DNA of 64,000 nucleotides from Moniliophthora roreri (Eukaryota > Basidiomycota > Agaricomycetes > Agaricales > Marasmiaceae), in the NCBI GenBank assembly GCA_001466705.2, contig LATX02000089.1, positions 248,001-312,000 on the forward strand. The letters are read 5' to 3'. Shown piece after piece: positions 49,960-60,556 of the stretch. How positions within the stretch are numbered: the stretch's first letter is position 1; every line of letters starts with the position of its first letter. The position numbers were made by a program, and so were the translations under genes. The notes beneath the pieces were generated by a model. That model did not search any database. It saw only the letters and a list, made by a program, of their open reading frames with translations, and was not told the DNA's origin.

Positions 49960-52019
49960 ATGAGTTTCACCAATTCGTCGCACACCGCCATCGCGGGCGA
50001 AAACACTTTCAACCATGTTCAAGGGAATCAAGTCAACGTCAATTTCAACACTATTCAGGCCATGGTAAAGCGCACCAAGTATGATCAGGTGAATGGGATG
50101 GTTATTTCGAATTTCCTTCGTTGGACTGATATTTGGTTCCACAGTTTCGAGAGGTGATACATGGAGACATGATTATACTGAAGGAGATACACTCCAAGGA
50201 GATCGCAGATTGGGAATGGGAATATAAATATGGGAAGATGACCGGCAAGCACGAAGCCCGGAGAACGACGTGTATCGTTGAGGTATATCCTGACCGGCAA
50301 TCCAAGTTCACGGCTGTGATGTACGAAGGCGAAGACGCACAGTGTGTTTGGGAGAAAGAGTTTGAGAAGTTCACACGTAACAGGTACGCTTCGCTACGTC
50401 GTCCTCAGGTCATAAGTTATCACTGACAGTGACTTGGAGAAATCCGCTCGTCACTCAACTCTTTGGTATCAACCGGTCGGAGATCCCGATGTTGATCTTT
50501 CATGACGGTACGACTCACCTTACGCTTTTCCTCGACGGGATATCCTGACGATACCTATAGAACTGATCCCCCTGGCTCACTTTTTCAACATAGAATCAAT
50601 CTGGATGGATGTCTACATTGATCATCTGAGGGTCAGTCCTGATCCGCACTCCCGTCTCAACTTGTTGAACTAACGCCGTTTGGCTCTTCCAGAGAAACAT
50701 GAGATGCAGCCAGGATAATTTATGGGCGAATACAGCTAGCGGTGTACTTTTCAGTGGGCCTGATGGTCCTTCTGCTCCGTTTATTCTTTCGGATGCAATG
50801 GAGTTTATCATTGTCCCTACCACTGTCGACATGTTGAAGGACGACACTTGCTTGAGATTCTTCCCCAATTTCGGATCGCGTATGGATCATTGTGTTCTGG
50901 AGTGTGCAAATTCTAGTCGCAGGTTGTCCTATCACAACAATCTAGTTCCAGTAACGATAGAAGACCACCAATCCAAGGATTCCGACTATCCCAGCTGGAG
51001 TTCAGCGACACGTCGCGATCTCCGTCGCCTTTGGCGGAATCCACTCGATCACTTCCCGACGAACATCACAGGCAGGCTTCGGTTCGATACCGTCTACTCA
51101 CCCCCGATGGGGGCTGTTGCGAGGTGGTCACGAGGAGCTCGTTCATTATGGAAGTGGCGGAACTATAATGGGATGGGACTGGCGGAGGAAACAGTACTGG
51201 ATGACGGGTTGACACGGTGAGTTATCTTGTAGTTCCTGTGTTTGATTTGGGCTCAGGGATCCACAGCTTTCAACTGGATCTGACTCGAGGGAAAGGAATT
51301 TACCTTGATGCAGTGTATGCTTATGGGAGGTTCTGTAGAGGGTGGTTATCACAATCCTCCCGGGTTTTTGATGCTATTGAGGTTGCAAAGAGGAAAGAAG
51401 ACTTTTGTACGTTCCCTCCACTGTTGGATATATTACGAGAACTGACCTTTTCTCCCCCCACCAGTTTCTATTTGGCCACGCACACTGGAGATACGATCTA
51501 CCCAACGCCCCACAGCTCTCCACAGCCTCTGCAATGATGAACATCCCGTCAAAGAAACCCCACCCGCACCCATCTACCTCTTCCTTCATTATGTCAATAT
51601 TTGAACTGGTGTCATGGATGAATGGACACTTCTATTTCTGGTCCTTTGACAAAACCGGTCAATCTCAGATGTCGGAGGAGGAATGTGAGAGGTGGAGGCT
51701 CCCGATGCTCACGGTGTCCCCTTGTTCGTCAGGTATTTCTGTTAGGCTGCGCTTATGGCCCGCCCATATCTACCCTGCCCTCCGAGATTGGCAAAAGGCT
51801 CGAGGCTTCGACCCTACTACCTCTGATTGGGCACGATACATGGGTTCTCCAGAGTTTGAGATTCTTAGTGATTTGGGTCGATTCAAGGAAGTTCGGGAAC
51901 TTCGAATTAACAACTTTGTTTCACGCATTGACCGATTATGATTCTCAGAAGAGAACAAAGCCAGTAGCTCGTGGTGGGAAGCATTTGCGGGGTCAGGGAT
52001 CTGCGCGTTCGGGATTTAG
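49960..52019 (+). pseudogene. Unknown-family copy 1 (frameshifted)
   Basis: Exons 49960-50088, 50145-50383, 50440-50507, 50561-50631, 50693-51216, 51267-51406, then 51465 onward. The first six exons are open and match intact copies: MSFTNSSHTAIAGENTFNHV, DWEWEYKYGKMTG, YEGEDAQCVWEKEF, QLFGINRSEIPMLIFHD, FDTVYSPPM. In exon 7 there is an 8-nt deletion at about 51589-51590 compared with copies 2-4, so the frame meets TGA at 51602-51604. Downstream, the conserved FYFWSFDKT, EEECERW and RDWQKARGFDP text is still open in the shifted frame. The donor of the last intron (CAAG-GTTAGT in other copies) is deleted near 51908. Two independent lesions argue for a pseudogene. Span given to the homologous stop. 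Confidence 0.8.
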
Positions 52020-52952
52020 TTGCGCGTATTGTTCATCTGGATGTTACTTGATGTACGGACATATTGGGAGTATCCTGTATTTTCATAATAGGTTGTATGA
52101 GTATTAGCATGTTGTGAATAGATTATGATAGCGGGACACCTACATACTGTGTTTGGCATAGCTCTTATTTACCCATTCTGGGAGATTCCATCCTGACTAA
52201 GTTCGGGGTTGTGAATACGAGTGTTGAGGAACGAAGGAGACGAGGTGCACCAATGTGGCTGCGATGACAAGGAAGGGAGTTCCTGATGTTAGCGAAGTCA
52301 TCATGGTCTCCAGGTATCGTGTCGAGAGGTTGCCTTTTGTCTTCTGTACGGTGTCCAACGCCCAACCAGAGAATCGTGAGATGGAATAAGAAATTGAGAC
52401 GCCAATCTGTCATTGACCGTAGTTAGTAAACGTAGCTTGTAGCTCGTATCTAGCTTCATGCGTGGGTTTGGTCGTGAGCTTCGTTTGAAGAACTAGCATT
52501 TTAGCCATATAGGATTACTGAGGAAAATTACTATTACCTGAGCCCCCTACTCTTTCTATCACCCACATCCGTTTAACAATTACAGTGAAGGTGAGAGTGT
52601 CTTGTGGGATGAAGCAGCCGGAATTGACACGATGGGTTGGGGCAAAGTCGAGACTGCTGTACATTGCATCCTTTGCGCATCGTATCATGCATCGTATCGT
52701 TAACTATGTATGCCTTGTGGGTACTGTACCAGATCTTACAATCATTCTATAGCAGGTTCTCTACCAGTCACGCGCGCCGACACCTTTTATCACTCTTGTA
52801 TCGCCCACTATCACAAGAGGTATCCATCCAATTCAATTCATCAAACCTCATGTCGACTGACATATAGAATAAGATGCTGTAGTATTCGCGTTCCCTATGA
52901 CGCTCCTTGCCTTCTTACCACCACCATCTCGCTCACCTGCAGAACACTGGAA
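52020..52952. other. Spacer between copies 1 and 2
   Basis: Contains an isolated exon-like stretch on the minus strand at 52180-52411 (separate entry) and, from about 52645, the repeated 5' flank. No other gene seen. Confidence 0.45.
52180..52411 (-). pseudogene. Orphan exon-like fragment with one membrane segment
   Basis: Minus-strand frame following a good acceptor (CAATGACAG) reads IGVSISYSISRFSGWALD, QKTKGNLSTRYLE and a hydrophobic stretch TPFLVIAATLVHLVSFV, then stops near 52180. It looks like the last exon of a membrane protein, but no upstream exon was found before the repeat region begins. Probably a gene remnant trapped between duplicated units. Identity unknown. Confidence 0.3.
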
Positions 52953-55065
52953 ATGAGTTTCACCAATATGTCGCACACCGTCATCACAGGTGAAAACACT
53001 ATTAACCGTGTTCAGAATCAAGTCAACGGCACAATTAATGCGGATATCGTCAATTTCAACGCTGGTCAAGAGGTAGCGAAGCGTACTGTCAACGACGATG
53101 TGAGCATAGTAGTCATTCTACTGATCGTTCGGTGCACTAACTGGAATTTTTCAAAGTTTCGATACGTGAGACGTGGAGACATGATCATCGTGAAGGAGCT
53201 GTGCTCTGAGGAGATCAAAGATTGGGAATGGGAATACAGATACGGGAAGGTGACTGGCAAGCACAAAGCCCGGAGAACGACATGTACTGTCGAGGTATAT
53301 CCCGACCGGCAATCCAAGTTTACCGCCCTGATGTATGAGGGTGAAGACGCCGAGTGTGTTTGGGAAAAAGAGTTTGAGAAGTTTGTACGTACCAGGTATG
53401 CTTTGCTACATCGTTCTGAAGCCCTAAGTTACCACTGACAGTAATTCAAAGAAGTCCACTTGTCATTCAACTCTTTGGCATCAACCGCTCGGAGATCCCG
53501 ATGTTGATTTTTCATGACGGTACAGCTCAACTTACGTTTTCCCTCGACGGCATATCCTGACAGTACCTATAGAACTGATACCCTGCGCAAACTTTTTCAA
53601 CAAAAATTCGGTCTGGATGGATATCTACATTTTCTATCTGAAGGTCAGTCCAGATCCCACTCCCGTCCCAACTCGTTAAACTAATGCTGTTTGGCTCTTC
53701 TAGAGAAACATGAGATGCAACCAGCGTAATTTATGGATGAATACGGCCAGCGGTGTATTTTTCAGTGGGCCTGACGGTCCTTCTGCTCCTTCTGTTCCGT
53801 TAATCATTTTGGGTGCAAAGGAGTCTATCATTGTCCCTACCACTGTTGACATGTTGAAGGACGACACTTGCTTGAGGTTCTTCATCAATTTCGGATCGCG
53901 TGTGGATCATTGTGTTCTGGACAACTCATATCTTAGTCGCAGGTTGACCTATCTCGACAATCTGGTTCCAGTAACGACAGAAGACCATCAATCCAAGGAT
54001 TCCGACTACCCTAACTGGAGTTCAGCGACATGTCGCTATCTCCGTCGCCTTTGGCGGAATCTGCCTGACCACCTCCCGATGAACATCATAGGCGGGCTTC
54101 AGTTCGACACCGTCTACTCACCATCGATGGAGGCTGTTGCGAGGTGGTCACGAGGAGCTGGTTCGTTATGGAAGTGGCGGAATCTTATGAGGCCGGGACT
54201 GGCGGAGAAAACAGTACTGGATGGCGGGTTGACACGGTGAGTGATCTTGTAGCTCCTGTGTTTGATTTCGGCTCAGGTATCCACAGTTTCAAATTGGATC
54301 TGACTCGAGGGGAAGGGGTTTACCTTAATACAATGTATCATTGCGGGAGGTTCTGGAAAGGGTGGTTATCACAATCCTCTCGGGTTTTTGATGCTGTTAA
54401 TGTTGTGGAGAGGAAGGAAGACTTTTGTACGTTCCCTCCACTGTTGGGTACGTTATGAAAACTGACCTTTTCTTTCCCTCGCCAGTTATTGTTCGGCCAC
54501 CCGACCTGACGATACAATTCAGTCGACGCCCCACAGCTTCTCGCATCCTCCGCAATGGTGAACACCCCATCAAAGAAACCCCACCTACACCCATCTACCT
54601 CTTCCTTCATCCTCTCCCCATGTCAATATCAGAGCTGGTGTCGTGGAAGGTCGGACACTTTTATTTCTGGTCCTTTGACAGGACCGGTCAATCTCGGACG
54701 TCGGAGGAGGAATGTGAGAGGTGGGGGCTGCCGGTGCTCACAGTGTCCACATCTTGGGTTCATGACTCTATTTTGCTGTGCTCATGGCCTGCTTATGCCT
54801 ACACTACCATCCGAGACTGGCAAAAGGCCAGAGGCTTTGACCCCGCTACCTCTGATTGGGCACGACACAGGGGTTATCCAGAGTTTGAAATTCTTGTTGG
54901 TTCCGGTCAGGTCAAAGAAGTCGGGGAAGTTCAAGGTTAGTTCGAATTAGCAACTCTGATTCACGTGTTGACCGGTTATGATCATCAGAAGAAAAGAAAG
55001 CCGGTAGCTCATGGTGGCAGTGGGAAGCAGTCGCAGGGACGGAAATCAGTGCGTTCGGGTTTTAG
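52953..55065 (+). CDS. Unknown-family copy 2 (intact, 574 aa)
   Basis: Eight exons: 52953-53099, 53157-53395, 53452-53519, 53573-53643, 53704-54236, 54287-54426, 54486-54935, 54989-55065. It starts MSFTNMSHTVITGENTINRV and has an Asn-rich stretch (GTINADIVNFNAG). Exon 2 gives a compact block (RRGDMIIVKEL, DWEWEYRYGKVTGKHKARR, VEVYPDRQSKFTALMYEGED). Exons 3-4 give QLFGINRSEIPMLIFHDELIP. Exon 5 has LFSGPDGPSAPS, TTVDMLKDDTCLRFFINFG, DHQSKDSDYPNWSSAT and LRRLWRNLPDHLPMNII. Exon 7 has HFYFWSFDRTGQ, EEECERWGLPVLT and IRDWQKARGFDPATSDWAR; the end is Trp-rich (SSWWQWEAVAG). No signal peptide or membrane segment. The family is multicopy in agarics as far as I recall; no function known. Exon 1 is the most divergent among copies. 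Confidence 0.82.
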
Positions 55066-56342
55066 TTGCATGTCGGCTGTTTATGTACGGACATGTCGGG
55101 ACTATTCTGTAATTTCTGTGATATTAGGGTACAAATACAGCATGGTGTTGTATGAATAGATTGTGATAGCGAGAGTATGTTTAGCATGGCTTTGAACTGA
55201 GAGCGACAAAGAACTTACCACTACACTTGACATGTTGCTCTTCCTCATACAGTAAACCAAACTGATGCAACACGACTTGGACCTCCTACGGCCAAAAATA
55301 AAAATACAGCACGCACTATGGGGTGGATGAATTGGGGGAAGTGCACGTTCTGTAACAGTAGCTGGATAATCTTTTTAGGTCTTCGAAAGAAAGGGCAGGT
55401 AGCAAGAGCTATTTGGCGTTGAAATGATATCCACGCGTGTCTTTGACATTGACCAAAATACTCACTGTTTGCATGGGTGTTATGCAATGTGTCAAGGGAG
55501 ATTTGCGAAATATAGGGATGGTGGTTGAGGTCAAGGCGTTGCATCTCCGACGACGCGTCTCTCCGCGTCTCTTGACCGGTACCACTAGGACCACTTAACG
55601 CCCACAAAACTTGTCGACACCTACCTTCTAAAATTGCTTGTGGTCTCTTTTATCAGCTCTCGAGAAGATATTTTCAAGGTAGAACGCATCTCTTCAATCC
55701 ATCCTACAAAAACCACCTTTTGTCAATTCGTTCGGCGTTGGTGAGAGCTACCCGGAACAACCAATGGGTTATCCCTTCGCTTTCGTGCTATTCAGAATTG
55801 GAAGGTCGGGTTCAGGGTACGTTCATTGACGTCTCCTTTAAGATCTAGTTAACAGAATGAAATCTAGCCAGCGTTTCGTTCCTACTCACGTCCTGAAAGA
55901 TACAAAGAAACCCACATCTTCTTCGGTGCCTCCACGACATGGAATGGATATTGGACTTCATGCAGCCTGTACGTTCAGTTATTCCATAATGCTCCGAGCT
56001 GTTGTGTGCTGTGTAATTTGGTTAGGGGAGGGCAAGTTGGGGCAAAGTCAAGCCTGTGGTACATTGCATCTTGTGTGCATTGTACCGTTAACTATGTAGG
56101 TCTTGCAGGTAGTGTACCAGATCTTACAATGCAAGTTCTCTTTTTGTTTCTTTATGAATCATGCGCGCTGACACCCTTATCACCCTTGTATCGCCCACAA
56201 AAAGGTATCTATCAAATCCAATTCGTCAAACCTCATGATGACCTCATCTTAACTGGCATATAAATGCTGTAGCACTCGTATTCCCCATAACGAACCTTGC
56301 CTTCTTACCACCGCCATCTCACTCACCCGTAGAACGCTGGAA
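55066..56342. repeat. Spacer between copies 2 and 3 with duplicated module
   Basis: About 55170-55960 is similar by eye to 58600-59620 downstream of copy 3 (landmarks: GCGACAAAGAAC, GACTTGGACCTCCTACGGCCAAA, GTAGCTGGAT, CTCCGACGACGCGTCT, GATACAAAGAAACCC, CGACATGG). Within it a short plus-strand frame at 55857 (MKSSQRFVPTHVLKDTKKP, VPPRHGMDI) is matched by MKPSQYFLPAHILKDTKKP, VPPSRHGMDI at 59520, so it may be a relic of a coding exon. From about 56010 the repeated 5' flank of the family begins. No intact gene. Confidence 0.5.
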
Positions 56343-58443
56343 ATGAGTTTCACCGATTCGTCGCACATTGTCATCACGGGTGAAAACACTTTCAACCATG
56401 TTCAAGGGAATCAAGTCAACGGCACAATCAATGCAGGCACCGTGAATTTTAATACTGGTCAGGCTGTGGTAAAGCGCACCAAGTATGACCAGGTGAGCGG
56501 GATGGTTATTTCGAGTATCCTTCATTGAACTGACATTTGGTTTTGCAGTTTCGAGGGGTTATACATGGGGACGTGATTATGCTGAAGGAGATACACTCTG
56601 AGGAGATTGCAGATTGGGAATGGAGATGGAAATATGGGAAGGTGACCGGAAAGCACAAAGCCCGGAGAACGACATGTACTGTCGAGGTATATCCCGACCG
56701 GCAATCCAAGTTCACGGCCGTGATGTATGAGGGCGGGGATGCAAAGTGTGTTTGGGAGAGAGAGTTTGAGAAGTTTTCACATACCAGGTACGCTTTGTTA
56801 CATTGTCCTTGGGTCGTAAGTTATCACTGACAGTGATTTGAAGAAATCCGCTTGTCGCTCAACTTTTTGGCATCAACCGCTCGGAGATCCCAATGTTGAT
56901 CTTTCATGACGGTACGACTCACCTTATGCTATCCCTGGACGGCATATCCTGACGGTACCTATAGAACTGATTCCCTGCGCACACTTTTTCAACAAAAAAT
57001 CAGTCTGGATGAATGTCTACATTCTCCATCTGAGGGTCAGTCCGGATCCCCACTCCCGTCTCAACTTGTTGAACTAACGCCGTTTGGCTCTTCCAGAGTA
57101 AAATGAGATGCAGCATGCATAATTTATGGCTGAACACGACCAGTGGTGTGCTTTTCAGTGGACCTGATGGACCTTCTGGTCCGGGTTTTTATCTGCATGC
57201 AGTCGACCCTATCGTTGTCCCGATTACTGTTGACATGTTGAAGGACGACATTTGCTTAAGGTTCTTCGTCAATTTCGGACCGAATGTGGATGATTGTGTT
57301 CTGGATTATGCACGGTCGATTTATGAGAACACCTATCTCGACAATCTGGTTCCAACAACGGCAGAATGCCACCAATCCAAGGATTCCGACTATCCCAACT
57401 CGAGTTCAGTGACGCATCCCTACCTCCGTCGCCTTTGGCGGAATCCACTGGATCACCTCCCGATGAACATCATAGGCAGGCTTCAGTTCGATACCGTCTA
57501 CTCACCATTGATGGAGGCTGTTGCGAGGTGGCCACGAGAAGCTGGTTCGTTATGGGAGTGGCGGAAGTATGCGACGGGATTGGCAGAGGAAATAGTACTG
57601 GATGGCGGGTTGACACGGTGAGTGATCTTGTAGTTTCTGTGTTTGATTTGGGCTCAGGGATCCATAGCTTCAAATTGGATCTGACTCGAGGGAAAGATGT
57701 TCACTTTGGTGCAGTGTATGATTGCGGGAGGTTCTGGAGAGGGTGGTTATCGCAATCCTCCCGGGTTTTTGATACTGTCGAGGTTGCAGAGGGGAAGGAA
57801 AACTTTTGTACGTTCCCTCCCTGTTGGCTATGTTACGAAAACTGACATTTCTTTTTCTCTCATTAGTTATTGTTCAACCACCTGCCCTGGACATACAATC
57901 CACCCAACGCCTCGCAGCTTCCCGCACCCTCCGCAATGATGAGCACCCCGTCAAAAAAACCACACCCACACCCATCTATCTCTTCCTTTATCCTCCCCCT
58001 ATGTCAATATCAGAGCTGGTGTCGTGGACGGACGGACACTTTTATTTCTGGTCCTTTGACAAGACTAGTAAATCTCGGATGTCGGAGGAGGAATGTGAGA
58101 GGTGGGGGCTACCGGTGCTCACGGCGTTCACAGATTGGTTCCATCACACTGTTCAGCTGCGCTCACGGTCCGCTCATGTCTATACTGCCCTCCTCGACTG
58201 GCAAAAGGCTCGAGGCTTCGACCCTGCTACCTCTGATTGGGCACGACACATGGGTTATCCAGAACTTGAGATTCTTGTTGGTTCGGGTCGATTCAAAGTC
58301 GGGGAAATTCAAGGTTAGTTCGTATTAGCTACTCTGATTCACGTGTTGACCGACCATGAATCTCAGACGAAAAGAAAGCTGGTAGCTCATGGTGGCAGTG
58401 GGAAGCAGTCGCAGGGACGGAAATCAGTGCGTTCGGGTTTTAG
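56343..58443 (+). CDS. Unknown-family copy 3 (intact, 570 aa)
   Basis: Eight exons: 56343-56492, 56549-56787, 56844-56911, 56965-57035, 57097-57617, 57668-57807, 57867-58313, 58367-58443. Same order of blocks as copy 2 with every splice phase conserved. The N-terminus MSFTDSSHIVITGENTF is followed by NHVQGNQVNGTINAG, the clearest version of the Asn/Gln/Gly segment. Exon 5 differs most from the other copies (GPGFYLHAVDP, PNVDDCVLDYARSIYEN). The C-terminal part keeps HFYFWSFDKTSKS, EEECERWGLPVLT, LLDWQKARGFDPATSDWAR and SSWWQWEAVAG. The last exon is almost identical to that of copy 2, including the untranslated part, suggesting recent duplication or gene conversion. Function unknown. Confidence 0.83.
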
Positions 58444-60556
58444 TTGTATGTCGGTCGGACATGTCGGCACTATTCTGTAATTTCTGTGGTATTAGAGTAG
58501 GCTCGATCAGCCGTTCTCCAAAAGGGGAATGGCGGAAGGGAGGGGAAAGGGTTTGGAGAACAGTACAAATACAGCATGACATCGTATGAATAGATTGTGA
58601 TAGCGGGAGTGTGTTTAGCATGGCTTTGGACTGGGAGCGGCAAAGAACTCACCGCTACACTTGAGATGCTGCTCTTCCTCAAAGAGTAAACCAAACTGAC
58701 GCAACACGACTTGGACCTCCTACGGCCAAATATAAAAGATGCTGGGAGTCGCGCGGCACGCATTACGGGGCGGATGAATTGGGGAAGCGCATGCTCTGTA
58801 CTACCAGTAGCTGGATGATCTTTTTACGACAGAGAGGGGGGGTAGTGAGGGCTATTTGGTGTTGGAAAGATAGCTATTCTGTAGAGGCTGCGCATTTCTT
58901 CGTCAAAGAGACTGTCAACGATGCTTGCAGACAAGTGATACCCGCGTGTCTTTGGCGTTGACCACCGCCACTCGATCTTGCAATCTACTTATCTATAATG
59001 ATTTAAGGGCGGATGCCCATGTACGGAAGGCGTTTGGAAAGCGTCTCAGACAAGTACTTACCTATCACCGATGGTCTTCAATCCCTAAGCCGACGACCTG
59101 TCCCTCTGAAACGGTAGTCCACCGATCTGATCGACGGCCTTCAAGTTGTACTAAGGGTCTGAAGAGCGAATCCATGAGAAGCCTTAAAGACGTGAGAAGG
59201 TACCAGAAAAGAGATTCAAAAGGTCAGAATGAAATTCACTGATTGCGTGAGCGTCGAGGAAGAATCGCAAAACAGTCTAGAGATGGTGGTTGTGATCAAG
59301 CGTTGGATCTCCGACGACGCGTCTCCGCGTCTCTTGACCACCAGGACCACTAACGCCCATGAAACTTCTCGACGCCTATTTACCTTCTATCATTCCTTAC
59401 GGCCTCCTTTATCAACCCTCGAGACGATGGGTTGTCCCCTCACTTTCTCACTATTCGGAATTAGAAGGTTGGGTATGTTCATTGACCTCCTCTTCAAGAT
59501 CTAGCGCTGAAAAATAAAATGAAACCTAGCCAGTACTTCCTTCCCGCTCACATCCTGAAAGATACAAAGAAACCCGCGTCTCCTTCCTCTGTACCTCCTT
59601 CACGACATGGGATGGACATCAGACTTCATTTCATAGCGCTCCCAGTTTTTGATTAACAAAACGGAACAAAGCAATTTCAACGTCGAACTCTTCCTTCTCA
59701 TTACACACTGCCCCGCTCTAGTTCTGCTGCAAGCGGTGGAAATTCGATGGATAAACCGACTCCACGAGCGCTCATGAAGCTCTCAACACCTGATCCACCG
59801 TCTTCGATGGCTCCCGGTCCTTTCCCGACTCTTCTGGATGCCAAGAAACATCGCCGTTATTATTCCGTCCAATCCACCCAATAATCGCCCTCATCGATTT
59901 ACTGTCAACCTACTGAGCACCAGATTCCAGTGCTGGCTATCAACGTTTCAACCTCGTCGTGACTCGTTCTTCTTCAAAACCAATAGGCCATACACGTAAA
60001 TGGATCGGAATCTGGACATTGTTGAGCTTGAAATCAACTGCGAGAGAAATCAGAAGGATTACGGTAAGTGTTAATTGAGTTCAAAAACTCAACTTTGACT
60101 TGTCATCTAGCTAACTACAGAAATACGCTGAACAATCGATATACGGCCGTGAAAAACGCGACTCCACTTCATTGGAATCTCGGGGGAATGAGCTGGACGT
60201 TCTAGGCTCTCGCTACTATCCCAAGACTGGGTTGAAGGCAACGGGGTATGAGGCAAAAAAAGAAAAAAAAAATTGCAGGTTCAGGTTCAAACTGGCTTAT
60301 TTTAATTCTTGAATGGTGCATGCACCTTTTCTTCCGATGTTCGCTACCAATTAGTGCTCATAGATGCAGAAATTTAACATGCAGATCGGACGAATGTTGA
60401 TTATCACTGACACCCTATCGCCCACGAGAGGTCAGCATCCGATCTGATTTGTCGAACCTTATGTGTTCTGACATATAAATACTGTAGCACTCGTGTTCAC
60501 CACGACGCACCTTGCCTTCTTACCGCCACTATCTCGCTCACCCTCAAAACGCTGGG
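58444..60556. repeat. Spacer between copies 3 and 4 with duplicated module
   Basis: 58600-59640 is the second copy of the module described for 55170-55960. It carries extra sequence (about 58960-59270) absent from the first. 59640-60330 holds broken coding-like pieces but no supportable gene. Only about 60400-60556 resembles the 5' flank of the other copies, so the upstream region of copy 4 is mostly different. Confidence 0.45.

Noticed and set aside
51217..51537. Alternative reading of family exon 6 starting right after the CTCAG at 51256
   Set aside because: That acceptor breaks phase in every copy; the acceptor 10 nt downstream (CCACAG and equivalents) gives a 50-nt intron and keeps frame in all five copies.
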